A stretch of DNA of 64,000 bases from Rhodamnia argentea (GCF_020921035.1 NC_063157.1:21345015-21409014); one strand, 5' to 3'; counted from the stretch's first letter, positions 34,841 to 46,959 are shown. Notes: generated from the letters alone by a model not told the origin. Made by a program: numbers and translations.

Positions 34841-37107
34841 ATGCCTGTATGCTCCTCTCTCTGCTCAAATGCGATCAGACTCCACCGTCATCAAAAACCC
34901 ATCTTTCTTCAAACCCTGAATTTGTCTCACTTCACTGCAACTAGAGCCAAGTTCGCGAGGATGTCAAGTCAAGGAGCCGATGCGGAAGCTCAGAAGTTAA
35001 TCAGTTTCTCTCTGTCACCGGCCGCCGCTCTTGTCATCCAGAAAGGGGACATCACCGAGTGGTCCGTCGATGGCTCTTCCGATGCCATTGTCAGTATTCT
35101 CTCTATCGGTTTGATTTCTCTGTTTCTCTTTTTTCTGGTTAAACCATGCGGGTGATTGTCATTCGTTCTGGTTTCATCGTTTGGGTGATTCTTGAGTTTG
35201 TAGTTGGACTTCTAGAGATTAGCTTCTCATGGACTGTATGAAACGTATTCGGCTTGATTAAAGTGTTGAATCTTTTGGACTTAATACAGAACCTAGGCTT
35301 CGAAGGATTTTAAGCCTTCAATTAGCGGCAAGTCCCTTGTTTCAAGTTTTCATGATGATCAACCCATTCTATTGGTTTTAGGAACATGCCACGGAAAAGA
35401 TTTTGTTTCTGAGTTGCATAAGTTGATTTCATGATGCTTCGTGTTGACTTGAGTCTGGGGGAAAGTCTGTCCTGCCTGGACTGTGTCTAAAACTTCATTG
35501 TGAAGTCAAAAAAAAAAAAAAAAAGATGATATGAGCACAATGGCTCGAATGTGTCCATGACGTTATACAATGATGGGTGTCTTGGAAATTATGTTGAGGA
35601 GTGCATGGATGTTGAAGGGGGATGTTTTCTGCAGGTTAATCCAGCAAATGAGAGAATGCTTGGAGGTGGTGGTGCAGATGGAGGTTCTCTCTCTTTAACT
35701 AGGCTAACTTGTGTGTCATTAGTTTTACATTGAACTATATGATTTCCTGTTCTTTAATTCCTTTTTTTCCGATTAGCCATACATAGAGCTGCTGGACCAG
35801 AACTCCTAGAAGCTTGTTATAAGGTCCCCGAAGTACTTCCAGGGATCCGCTGCCCGACGGGAGAAGCAAGAATTACTCCGTAAGCTTTTTCTGCATAATC
35901 TGCATACTAGGGTTCGACCAGGACAGTATCATCGCTCGTCGATCATTAATGTCAAATCAATGAGGTCTGTCATACTATATCTACTCACCATCTGATTATC
36001 CCACACTTTTCAAACAGAGGCTTTAGGGTGCCAGCATCCCATGTGATCCACGCGGTTGGCCCAATCTATGATGGTGGTAGCAATAGTCAAGCATCCCTGA
36101 GAAATGCTTACAGGTATCTTGCAGGGAATTCTATTCATTCAGTTCTTTTCCCCATTTCTCAGAGAGTACTAATCATTTTGCACTTATTACTACAGGAACA
36201 GCTTGATGGTGGCCAAAGAAAAGGAGCTTCAGTACGTTGCATTTCCTGCTATATCCTGTGGAGTTTTTGGGTAAGTTGGCAATTATTATTAACTTCAACT
36301 TCTTAAGTTCACAATGCTTGCAGCTATGTGGTCATCAGGTGAAAATATATTGATTAATCTTCTTTAGGTGCTTAACTTTGTTTCAAATTTTTAGCTATGT
36401 TTTTCATGTGTTAGAAATCTAGAACATGTATGAGACTTTATGGCCAAAAAAGAGGAATACTTGTAGTGCAGCGCAATTAGTTTCTTCGTCGCGTATGTGT
36501 GTCTCTTATGTATGTGTGTGTCTCCATGCATGAGTGTGAATGAGTGAGAGACAGGAAATTACCTGACCAATTGCTTGTGTTTTCTAAGCTATCACTACTC
36601 CTGATCTTATTTTTCCAGATATCCATATGACGAGGCTGCCACAATAGCTATCTCTACTATTAAAGAGTCCTCCGATGGCTTGAAAGAGGTAGGTGTTGAT
36701 GTATTACTCTGCCCATCAACTTCCTAGTTGAATGGAGGTCCTTACCATATCTTACCGATTTCAAAATGCAAAGTAGCACTCGGCGGTGCCTCTTTACTAG
36801 ACCCCTCTGAGATATCGTCAGTTGCACTTTGAAAAAGTACTCAACCGGCATTTTGAATAGTCATTGTATAGAATGGGGCAGTCTATTCGTTTTTGTCGGC
36901 CTTTTGTCTAAGATCGAGTCAATGCAATCGTTCTAGTTTGAGTGCTTCATGCAATAGTACTTATCCTTGCATTAGTCAGTAAGCTCCTGAACATGAATTA
37001 TCATGGAAGAGACTGACCGTTTCTTTTTGCAGGTACATTTTGTTCTCTTTTCAGATGATATTTACAATGTTTGGGTGAGCAAGGCAAAGGAATTGCTTCA
37101 GCAGTAG
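34841..37107 (+). CDS. Macro-domain protein (ADP-ribose binding / Appr-1''-p processing type)
   Basis: Seven exons join in frame: 34841-35089, 35635-35683, 35777-35879, 36018-36113, 36196-36270, 36619-36688 and 37033-37107, for about 238 aa. The macro domain starts near residue 65 (ALVIQKGDITEW). The ADP-ribose loop is VNPANERMLGGGGADGAIHRAAG; its NPAN and GGGxDGAIH are the binding signatures of MacroD/YmdB-type hydrolases. The second loop is the SCGVFGYPYDEAA segment. VIHAVGPIYDGG is also conserved. Family members remove ADP-ribose from proteins or deacetylate O-acetyl-ADP-ribose. Residues 1-40 are basic and Ser/Leu-rich, like an organelle transit peptide; a second in-frame ATG at 34961 (MSSQGADAE) would give a form without it. 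The start lies 26 bp after a transposon end, so the promoter may lie within that element. Confidence 0.93.
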
Positions 37108-37969
37108 ATACTCACCAGCTGTGGTGCTGTCGTCTCTCAGTTACCTATCGAGACAAATGCAGAATGCCGATTTCATCATAATACGAATGATTGAGCTGAT
37201 GATAAGGGTGAACTTGTGAACGAAACATTTTCTGAGACTTGGCTGGCCGCTTGGTCACTGCTTTGACTATTCCAGATTGTTATGCTGTGGCCTTTGCATA
37301 ATATGGATGAGATAGATTGTGGTATGTTCTATGTCAGTTGAATTTTTCTCTATCATGTGAAAGAACCGACATTAAGCCTATTCGATATCTTTCCATCTCT
37401 GATAATGTTGTTTTCCTATTTGGTAATGAAAAGAATCGCATACGCAGTGGGCAACCTACATAGAGACCGCTTTTTTTTCCTACATTCTGCCCCCAGCTAA
37501 GGAGCTCATCATTGAAAGTGTGTTTACTTAACCAGTGTTTGCTCAATAAATGTATCACTGCTTGGAGTTGAAGAGATTATGCTTGAGAAAGGAAACCTAG
37601 AAGCACCCTTTTCTTTTCTGGAACTCTCTTTGAGTCGGTCTACGAAGAGGCGAAAAAGACATCAATGTTGGGGACCGTTGGGTGAGCTTTCCTTGTTCTC
37701 TTATACAGAAGAATAGAACAACTTGAGAGCCAGGACTGATCATGTTCCTCTCACATAGTTACTCCTCCCGCATCAGCCCCCCGATCTCATTTTACTGTCC
37801 CTTGATTACTTATATAGTACACCGGTTGTGCTTAATTATCCAGTTTCGTTATATCCAACAAAGTTTTCTGACCCATCTCTGCCATCGATGAGAAACCAGC
37901 AAAGATTTCACGCCGTGGAATTTCGATCATTTGACCTTGCGATATCACTCCTAACATAAATAAAGGCCT
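37108..37969. other. 3' region of the macro-domain gene
   Basis: This holds the presumed 3' untranslated sequence and a short intergenic spacer before the converging reticulon gene. No further gene was recognised. Confidence 0.4.
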
Positions 37970-38230
37970 TTGGAATTCACCCATCGAAGCATGTTACTCG
38001 TGGTCATAAGGGAGCATTTACCACCTACAATACAGGACTCTGTCTGGAAACATACATTCACCAAGGAGCAAGAGGACTACATGGAAACATATTGGAATGA
38101 TGAAACCAACAAGTACAAACAATTGGTGTCACTTGCGAAGTTGATGAATGGTATCTCTATGTTCAGACAAGCGGCTGACACTGCTTCTGCCGCTATCCGA
38201 TTGCATTCTGATAGGGCAAGGAAAAAATGA
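37970..38230 (+). other. 86-codon open frame with protein-like composition, unassigned
   Basis: The frame contains FTKEQEDYMETYWNDETNKY and ASAAIRLHSDRARKK, charged, amphipathic and unlike the low-complexity frames elsewhere. It starts with ATG and ends in TGA just before the reticulon 3' end. I recognise no family. It could be a short gene, a relic exon or chance; no splice partner is evident. Confidence 0.25.
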
Positions 38231-38405
38231 GGTTGGAGTCAAGTACCAGGGAACAGCCAAAGGCTTCTTCATGGCAAACGACATTGATGTGACATTTTGC
38301 TCCTCATTGAAATGATGGAAGCCTCAATCCGCAAAACAGCACCTAAATTGCGAAGTAAGCTCTTGGCATGGATGTCTTGGCAGATGTTTCGACTCAACTT
38401 CAGCT

Positions 38406-41094
38406 TCACATATTTTTGTCCTTGGATAAACTTCTTGGGAGCTTGCTGATAAAACTCTCATCTACTACTTTGTAATGCCTCGAAAAGTTTCTATGGAGCA
38501 TTCCACAAAACCTATCCACATGTTTCTCAAACCTGCTGTACAGTGCAGGAACTGTGATGGATATTATAGTACCTATCACCAATTTAAGCGAAACACCAGA
38601 AATAAGCCAATCTGTTGATAAATAAAAAATCAGATTATGTAAGTCATACAGAGGTCATGTGTCCAAGGAAGTAATCACGAGACAGTTCCAAAAGTACAGT
38701 TCCATAGGAATTCGGGAAATCACAAATTTGATCAAAATCTGTCAAACAAACGAGAACCAAAGCCAAAATGGAATCAGCACATGACAGACTATGACTGCTC
38801 ATATCCTGCACAATCAGAGAGATATGCACACCTGTACAAAAAAATTCTCAAAGAGAAATGCATACCTATATAAGCGAGTGTGAAGAATGAGAAGGAGCTA
38901 CCAATTGCTGATATAAGCCACAGACAGACAACCACCTGCCAATTAAACTAAAGATCAGTGAGAGGACTACAAGTGGATAGGAACACGATGCAGCAGAGAA
39001 AAGAATGTATAATGGTCGGGATTGACCCATGAGACCTGACAACCCAGTGGCAACATAAAATGTAAGGAAAAGAAAACTAACTGTACAAGAACTTCTACAG
39101 AAATTCGATTAGTTTGTAGCAACTTGCTTATCCTATTTGTCCAATTCGCTTTAAATGCATTAGTTTTGCTACAATTGATGCCTCATTAAAAACAAGCATA
39201 AGGTTCCCTTCATCTCGACCGTCAATAGGTTTGGCCAAGGCATTTATAACGTGATCCACTTAAGCCTCACTCACCAATATCTAAGTAATTCTTCATGTTG
39301 CTTATACAGAACTTCCCTTTTGTATCTTCAAACAGTCATTCATTGATACAATACCAACATTATTTGATTCTAGAGTAGTCCCTATTGTGCCCTCTTCAAA
39401 TTCTACTAATTCACCCGTCATTACTTGATCAAAACCATAACTATTAGCAACGCTGTCGCCTACTTGCGGTATGTATTTACAACCTCTACTTCTCTGTTAT
39501 ATTGCTCAATACATTCACAAATAATACGACTAATGTCGTGCACTCTAATTATTACCATGAGTGTGTCGTCCACTCTAATTATTACCATGCGAATTTTTCA
39601 ATTCTGTTTGTGCGGGGAAAGAATAATAATGCCCACAGTAGAAGGACTAATTAGTTATTTCTTTGATCCCCCCAAGCATCCATAAGTTCACATACATCAG
39701 CTCAGTATACCTGGAAAAATAGTCTAAAATCTTTTCCAAGAGTTATATCGTGAGCCATAAGCAGTAGGCTATTGATTTTGACGCGAAAAGAAGCAGCAGC
39801 ATTGGTAACCATCTCCTCTGAGAAAACTAGCTCAGATAATTCTGGCAGTGGTCTGCTCGGTAAAAAAAAAAAAGTAATTAACAATAATGGTTACACCGAA
39901 ACCGTAAAATAAGAGTCTGATGTTCATACCTATTCCGGAAAACAGCATAGTTGGCATGAATGAACAGTGATATGATTAGTAGCAGCAAGACATCTGAACA
40001 AATTGACAGGAAAGACAATCCTGATCTTTCAAAGATAACCCAAGCAACTGTCGCAACAATAATGATACCAAAAGAAAGATGCCGCCGCCTCCACAATAGA
40101 ACGTCAGCAGCTGAGGGAGAAGAAGAATTTAAGTTTTCAGTAAAACTGCAACATGAAAAATGAGCATGCAGAAAAAAAAAATTTAATGCTTTACCAGGTT
40201 CAATAAAGTTATGGTAATGTATCTAAATTTGCCACAACTATACACTTCTTTTTGACAATAAATCACTGATCAAACAGGGAAAAGAATTGCTTCAAGACAG
40301 ATTAAACATTCTCAGGAAGGAGTCACAAGCATTTATGACCAATCCACTGAGAGCTGTCTAACAGAAGATGGAATTCAAACATGAATCCAGTAATCAAAGA
40401 AAGAAACGGGTTCTAGATCTAGGAATGGAAATCTTAAATAAACAAAGGTACAGCTAAATATAGTTTACAGATCTCCAAAACCCAACAGCTACATGACTTC
40501 ACCATGCCCCCATTCGCACGTACCATCCGGCTTATTCAATTTAGAATAAAAAAACAGTGAAGACGAAGAAAGAACTGCTTAAAATAAGCCATTCGACTGA
40601 ACTTTTGGAAGAAGAGCCATCGAGATGGAACAGGTAAAGGCAATAAACCCAAATAATGGATAAGCATCAAGTTCCTTCCGGGTGAAGAATGCTTCACCCA
40701 AACGTATCAAACAATTAACCAAATGAGCAAGACAATATGATCATATTCAAGGGCAGAAACTTTCGAACAACGAGAATGGCGCGTACTGTAACTGGTAGAT
40801 AGCAGCAACATATCCAAATAGAAACTACTTTCCCTAGTCGCACCACTAATTTACCATAGCCTTTCCTTGACGACTGTGAAGAGCAATTCGAAGTAGGAAA
40901 CAAGCATACAGAAGCAAGAAGCTCGATGAACATCTAGGGTGAACAATTGCCATACCTATTCCACCGCCCATACATTGGTGGATGGTGGATTGCCGACCGA
41001 ACAATCGGTAATCTGAGCCAGCCGGAGTCAACGATGACGACGACGCCGCCGACGCTTCTTCTCGGTCGCAAACATCCGCCGAATTCTCCATCAA
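38406..41094 (-). CDS. Reticulon-like protein (RTNLB), small type
   Basis: Five exons on the - strand join in frame: 41094-40956, 40110-39930, 39852-39711, 38935-38866 and 38572-38406, for about 232 aa. A short N terminus ([16 protein letters not shown]) leads into the reticulon homology domain: [13 protein letters not shown], the first long hydrophobic hairpin ([16 protein letters not shown]...[17 protein letters not shown]), the hydrophilic loop [15 protein letters not shown]...KDFRLF, the second hairpin ([24 protein letters not shown]...SITVPALY), and the C-terminal [12 protein letters not shown]...ISKLPRS. These proteins bend ER tubules. Exon 5 was found by translating across a GGTGATAG acceptor at 38573. 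A second possible acceptor in intron 4 (38843-38844, giving a frame that runs to 38644) would replace the normal C terminus. An adjacent second Met (41091) is an equal start choice. Confidence 0.92.
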
Positions 41095-42952
41095 TCAACA
41101 CTCTGCCACATCCACAGCGCCCCCAAAAATCAGCGGAAAGTCGGAAACCACAACGATTAGCATCCAAACATCACCCCGACTCAACCAGAGCTCCGCCACA
41201 CCAAACCGACCCGAAAAAAAATTCAGCACAAAAGGTCAAAAACCAACCAAAAGAGGTGAATGAACGAACCTCGGGAAAACGCAGGCATGAAGAGGACCGC
41301 TCGAGATCGGGGAGCTGAAACACGCGCGCTCGATCTCCCGCTCCGGTGAGAGCCAAAAACACCCCGATCGGGGAAACGAGAGAGCGACGGAGACGCGATT
41401 CGATTGGAGTGAAGTGAATTCTTCAGGCGACAGATTACGGAGCGAGCGGTTTCGTCACCGGGTCGTTAGGTGGTCGCGACGGGATAGAGATTAGCATGCG
41501 AGATTGCACTGTACACAGCACACCGAGGGTTGATTTTGGACACGTGGCCGACTTTCGTTGGACAGGACAAGTGTGCTTTCATCAACAGTGGCTTTCCCCT
41601 TCTTTCTTGATTGCGAGCTAAAAGCGGCCTTAATCAATATTGAGAAATAAACAAAACAAATAGACAGGCCAGTAGCTATTGAGTTTAGGATTTTCGTGCC
41701 AAGTTTCTGGCTTAAGGATCAATATATAGTCATATATTGAAAAATGAATTTTTTTAATTTAACAGCAAATCAATTTTTCTAAATTTAAACATAGGCTTTT
41801 CGTTAATTTATTTTGCTAAGGGATCAAATGCCGAAAACTGGGAAAAATATTTTCTTAGAATGAATTTCGCGAATCAAATGGAGGTTAATTTTTAATTTTC
41901 CTTAACTTTTGTGACTTCTAAAATTTAATTCAACCCGGAATAACTATTTCGATTATGTTAATATGGGCATGCTAAATTACGTGTAACAGTCTCATAATTA
42001 TATGGATGATTACATTACTTCTATCGTTTAATACTTTTATAAGAAACAAAACATAGGCACACATCTATTTTCGTGTGAAGGGGTAGCTATGTACGAGTAA
42101 GCCGTGCCAATCCATGTCAAAATCTTTTGTATTATTTAATTGACTCTTCTTATCCATTCTCGAGCACAAACAAGTCAAGGTAAACATATCTAATTCAATG
42201 TAAGGTGGGGCATGGGATTCACCAACAAATAAACAAATAAACTATGGCAATGTTAACAAAAAAAAAAATTTTAAATTCGAGTTATTTAAAAGGGAAAAGC
42301 CACATAATTAGCCTATGAAATTTGGCTCGACGTGCAATGTGTTTGCTAAAATTTTTATTTAATCAACGTGGCTTGTGAACTTTAACCCAATGTGTAATGT
42401 CGTCCATAAACTTTCAATTTATTCAATAGGATCCATAAACTTTTAATACATGTTAAACCTAATCCTTAAACTATTATCGTTCCTTAACTTTGTTTAATGA
42501 AAGATTAGCATTAGAATTTTTGTAGAGTTTATCGACTAATTTAAACATGTATGAAAAGTAAGAATTCAAGAATCGCGTTATAAAATTGCGCTGAACTTTA
42601 TAGATAATATTAAATAAACTAGAAACATTCAGATATTGGGTTAAAATGGAAGGGTTATTTGCGTCATTTTCTTTGTTTTGGCCGAAGTGATTATTCACTT
42701 TTAAAACAATAGTTTTGTGTCAACATGTTATAGGAAGCCTCCCGACAGTTGTCATCATTGCTAAGGAGTGGAAGCAGGCGGTTTCGTTTCCCGAGTACCG
42801 CACCTGGAATCAGAATCCGCCATGGGAATACCCCCTCCACCTCCCTTATTTACTGCACCCAACCTTTCCCTTCGCACCTCGCACTCCCTCCGCCTTCTCT
42901 CTCTCCTTCCCTCACTCTTCGCCCGCGAACTCGATCGATCCCGACCTCTCCG
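41095..42952. other. Divergent intergenic region between reticulon and MnSOD genes
   Basis: This 1.86-kb spacer contains the reticulon promoter and leader (right of 41095) and the MnSOD promoter (left of 42953). The middle, 41650-42720, is AT-rich with no gene. It has tandem-like sentences such as TGAAATTTGGCTCGACGTGCAATGT against TGAACTTTAACCCAATGTGTAATGT (42315-42400), typical of an old miniature element. Confidence 0.45.
41541..41548. promoter_or_regulatory. G-box / ABRE-like CACGTGGC
   Basis: CACGTGGC, the core bound by bZIP and bHLH factors, lies about 450 bp upstream of the reticulon start. Function is inference; a single match can arise by chance. Confidence 0.35.
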
Positions 42953-43375
42953 ATGGCTCTCCGTACGATCGTATCCAGGAAAACCCTGGCCGCGCTCGGC
43001 TCGGGCCTCCGGGCCGAGGCTAGACTCGCCGCCTCTCGCGGCCTCGTGACCTTCTCGCTTCCCGATCTTCCCTACGACTACGGCGCTCTGGAGCCGGCCA
43101 TCAGCGCCGAGATTATGCAGCTGCACCACCAGAAGCACCACCAGACCTACGTGACGAACTACAACAAGGCCCTGGAGCAGCTGGAGGACGCCATGGCCAA
43201 GGGCGATGCTCTGGCGGTCGTGAAGTTGCAGAGCGCCATCAAGTTCAACGGCGGAGGTGACGATTCTCTTCGTCGATGTTCTTCGTTTTTTTTTCCCCAG
43301 TTTGTGTTGGTTCTGCTCGGTTACACTTACTGTTGGTAGCTTTGTTGATCGATGGGGCTGGGAGCTGGTGAAATG

Positions 43376-43428
<53 letters not shown>

Positions 43429-45712
43429 ATTTGGCTCTCTTTATTATCTTGTGAAGTTAGAGGAGATTGATTGTCGGCGCGGACTGCTTCTGGAAGTTGG
43501 ATACCTGAACAATCTATGGAAATTATGGTCACTACACCATTGAACTGACTTTGGCCGGAAAGAACAAAACGATGAACTGAGCGATACGGCTCGATTGAGT
43601 TAGGGTGGAGAAGAAAGTATTGTAAGAGTCTCCGAGTCTGAGTAGACGGGGCATAGCTTCCCATGGTGTTCCCATTTTCACATCAAAGTGTTGAATTTTG
43701 TAGTATCTTTTGGAAACATTATAGTTTCTTTAGAGTACACATCGTAGATATTATGGAGCCGTAAGCTAGTTGAGCCTGCTAGTGACAATTGTGTGACGTG
43801 AAGTAGGATGAACAATATAGACATAACTGAACTGTACAGAGTTGTCTAGTTGGAGATGAGTTGTTTTAGTAGATTGTACAAAATAATAATTTGGGCAAAG
43901 GCTGTTGTTACTATTTCGGTATTGGATACTGAGGAGAACATAAGGATCTGTGCGTGCGAGAGGGAGCTGAGTGTTCTGTAATTTTTTTTATGTCCACAGA
44001 GTGAAAATATCACAAACTGGACCCGCATTACGCAACCTTTTTCTGCAAACCATAGCTGGGATACTACTGACTTCTAGATGTTCTTCTGTGCATATTAAGA
44101 TTTCCTGTTGTCATCCAGGCCTGACCCTTAACTTCTGTATTCAACCACTAAAAAGTGACTGTGATAACCTGTTTAGTTTATATTCGACCATGTATTATAT
44201 AGTTCGGAGTTGTTTTTAACTTCAACGTGATAATTTGCAGGTCACATCAACCACTCAATTTTCTGGAAAAATCTTAGTCCTATTCGTGTAAGTGGATATC
44301 TTGGAACAAATTCGTTCTCTAAAATTAGTATTTTTTGGAGCTAATGTTTATCCCTTGCAGGAAGGAGGTGGGGAGCCACCAAAAGGTTCACTAGGTTGGG
44401 CCATTGACACAGATTTGGGCTCTATGGAAGCACTTGTACAGAGAATGAATGCAGAAGGTGCTGCCTTACAGGGCTCCGGATGGGTGGTATGGCTTTCAGT
44501 TACATAGTTTGTACATGATACTTGTCAATAGGTGTTAGCATGACGGTGGTCTATTGGTTTAGCTCATATTCAAGGATGCTATGCACATTTGTCTCATGCA
44601 GTGGCTTGGTCTGGATAAGGATTTCAAGAAACTCGTGGTGGAAACAACTGCAAATCAGGTCAGATTTTGACATCTGCTCAGGATATTGTCTACAGCTGCT
44701 GTTGTAATTTATTCATGGAAAGCAAATAAATCTTGCCAGCACTCCTTACTGTTCTTTTATGTTTCTTAGTCAAAGTATGGTATCCGAAAATAGGGCGTGC
44801 TAGCGTCATTTGAGAAGGAATCCGCAATAGTTCTCATCAGTGGTTGTTGGGGCTTTAGCTATTTAAAAATCCAGTGTGGTTTTTGGTAGGATGTCTGCAG
44901 TTTTTGAATCTAAATTTGTCGAGGCATTGGAGGTCAAAGGTTGCAATGGCATGAACATGACTGTATAATGTATATTGTGTCCTGATGTCCTGATCCAGGC
45001 GCTCAAGTTCTTTTGGCAAATTTGTGCACTCGAGTATTATTTCATTGAAAGCTCTTAGAGATGTGTAACGGGATTAGTGGCTGGTTTTCATGGTAATTTA
45101 ACTTCTTTTCAGGATCCACTGGTAACCAAAGGAGCCAATCTAGTTCCTTTAATTGGTATAGATGTATGGGAGCATGCATACTATCTGCAGGTAACTCTAT
45201 GATATTTGGCCTCGTGGTTACTGCTTACTCTGCACAACATAATTGCGGTGCCTAAGACATTTTGACCAGACGGGATATGTTGCTCGGAGTTTTGTAATAC
45301 CGTCTTCGATGCCATGTTAATTATCTTATAGTTGTTTAGGTAAACAAATGCATGACTAAACTCGTGTGAGTTACATGTTCCTATCTGAAGTCAGAGATGA
45401 TGAATCGGTACGGCGGGTGTGTGAATCCGCTGTAAGGCGGGTGTGTGAATCCGCTGTAAGGCGGGCATGGTAGATGGTTGCACTTTGTGAGTGGTACTGC
45501 TTTGCATAACTAGGAGTTGAGTGCCCAATCTTGTGGGTTAGCTTGAAGCAGAGAATCTCATGTCGTAATCACTCAGAGTCTTATTTCTCTGCTTCTCTGT
45601 TTTACTCTCTTCGTTGCAGTACAAGAATGTGAAGCCCGATTATCTGAAGAACATATGGAAAGTAATTAACTGGAAATACGCCAGTGAAGTGTACGAGAAA
45701 GAATGCCATTGA
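42953..45712 (+). CDS. MSD1: Mitochondrial manganese superoxide dismutase
   Basis: Six exons join in frame: 42953-43256, 44241-44287, 44361-44486, 44602-44658, 45113-45190 and 45620-45712, giving 234 aa, the usual length of the plant precursor. It dismutates superoxide to H2O2 and O2 in the mitochondrial matrix. Residues 1 to about 29 form a basic, Arg/Ala-rich presequence; the mature part starts near [18 protein letters not shown]. The manganese ligands are all present: His58 (MQLHHQKHH), His106 (GHINHSIFW), and Asp195 and His199 (DVWEHAYY). Intron 1 holds a (GA)n microsatellite and intron 5 a 24-bp tandem repeat. A polyadenylation signal AATAAA lies at 45851. An upstream in-frame extension to 42749 has no other support and is taken as leader. 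Confidence 0.97.
43379..43425. repeat. (GA)n microsatellite in MnSOD intron 1
   Basis: An uninterrupted GA run of about 47 bp. Confidence 0.95.
45412..45470. repeat. 24-bp tandem repeat in MnSOD intron 5
   Basis: Two perfect 24-bp copies beginning GGCGGGTGTGTGAATCCGCT (45412-45435 and 45436-45459), followed by the start of a third (GGCGGGCATGG). Confidence 0.9.
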
Positions 45713-45850
45713 GCGGCGGAAAGTCGGACTCAACATACAGTCTTGTCGCAAGAATGGAATAAGCTCATGTACATGTACAGCTAGGGAAATCCAGCGAGGT
45801 GTTATAGCTACTGTTGTATCTCATATTCACATCATGAGTGAAAGGTGCTG

Positions 45851-45856
45851 AATAAA
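45851..45856 (+). terminator. Polyadenylation signal of the MnSOD gene
   Basis: AATAAA, 139 bp after the stop codon, followed by T-rich sequence. This is a near-upstream element of plant 3' ends. Confidence 0.6.
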
Positions 45857-45879
45857 ACTTGAGTTTTTTCAGCCTTTTT

Positions 45880-46860
45880 GTTCGTCTCTTTAGTTGCTAA
45901 AAACTTGAGTTTCTTACTCGATGATACTGAAAAAAAATCAAATGATATCTGTAACATCTAATACTAACTTTAACGGCATTCTCTAACACCTTTGGTCTTT
46001 GGATGAATCTTCTTCTTGAGCTTGAACTCTAGCCAAACTTAATTGTAGTTTTAGAATGTTGGGAGCGCAATAAGAGTTTATGTTACAAGTCAATTAGGAG
46101 AGATTAATTGCTTCACGTCATACCAATTATTGGATATGAAACTCTTTTAAGAAAGCTTGCACATGCAAATCACAATTCATACATGCAACTCGTAACTCAT
46201 ACGTGCAAATTAAGGATCTCCCTATCTCCCTCTCAATCTTCCTATCTCCTCCTCATGTGTGATATTCGTCTTAAGTTTGCTCTATCTTAATTTAGGTATT
46301 TTGCCCACACTTCTTTCATGGACCATTATATTTTTTTCTTGAGATATTTACTAAATACGTTATTGGAAACATATAGCAGAAACATAATACCTTCAAATGT
46401 CAAAGGAGAGCTTGAATCTGAAGTAGCCAACACTCACCTTCACTGAATTATGAGTCGATTAGAATATATTAACTGCTTAATAGCCTACCACATTCCTTGT
46501 TTGACGTGGAATTTTTCTAATGCAATTCACACTTACAACCCAATTTATTAAAAAGAATTGGCTTGTGAATGATACGAGACCTTTGACCAAAAAAAAATGA
46601 TACAAGACCCTATAACAGAGTTTAAGTTAGGAAAAAAAAAGGCACGGGGTTGCTTAACGGGTCGAGAGAGGAGGGCGAGATCATCACGACTCTGATCATA
46701 CATACGTCTTGAAGGCAAGTTGCGATTCTCGTGCAAAGCTGAATCGGCTCTAATCGTTATAAAGCTAGTTTAAGTTGAAGATGGGCTTTCTCGGGTCGGG
46801 TCCGCACGATCTAGAAATGTATCGGGCTCCGTCTGGCCTGCCCTACCAATCGAGGCCACC
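45880..46860. other. Intergenic between MnSOD and eS26 genes
   Basis: AT-rich sequence with repeated CATGCAAxTCxxAA phrases (46160-46210). No gene recognised. Confidence 0.4.
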
Positions 46861-46865
46861 CCACC

Positions 46866-46873
46866 GGGCCCAT
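46866..46873. promoter_or_regulatory. Site II-type element in the eS26 promoter
   Basis: GGGCCCAT, the reverse complement of ATGGGCCC, contains the TGGGCC site II motif bound by TCP factors. A second GGGCCC lies at 46879. Such elements typify promoters of plant ribosomal-protein genes. Confidence 0.65.
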
Positions 46874-46944
46874 TGGTCGGGCCCTTACATGGCTCCGACC
46901 AACGACCCGAACACTGAGGATCCTCCTGAGTTCATACCGGGCCG

Positions 46945-46951
46945 TATAAAA
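46945..46951 (+). promoter_or_regulatory. TATA box of the eS26 gene
   Basis: TATAAAA, 115 bp before the ATG exon and 9 bp before the telo box. Confidence 0.6.
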
Positions 46952-46959
46952 GCAAGAGG

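Noticed and set aside
42761-43141. 126-codon open frame on the - strand
   Set aside because: It is antisense to MnSOD exon 1.
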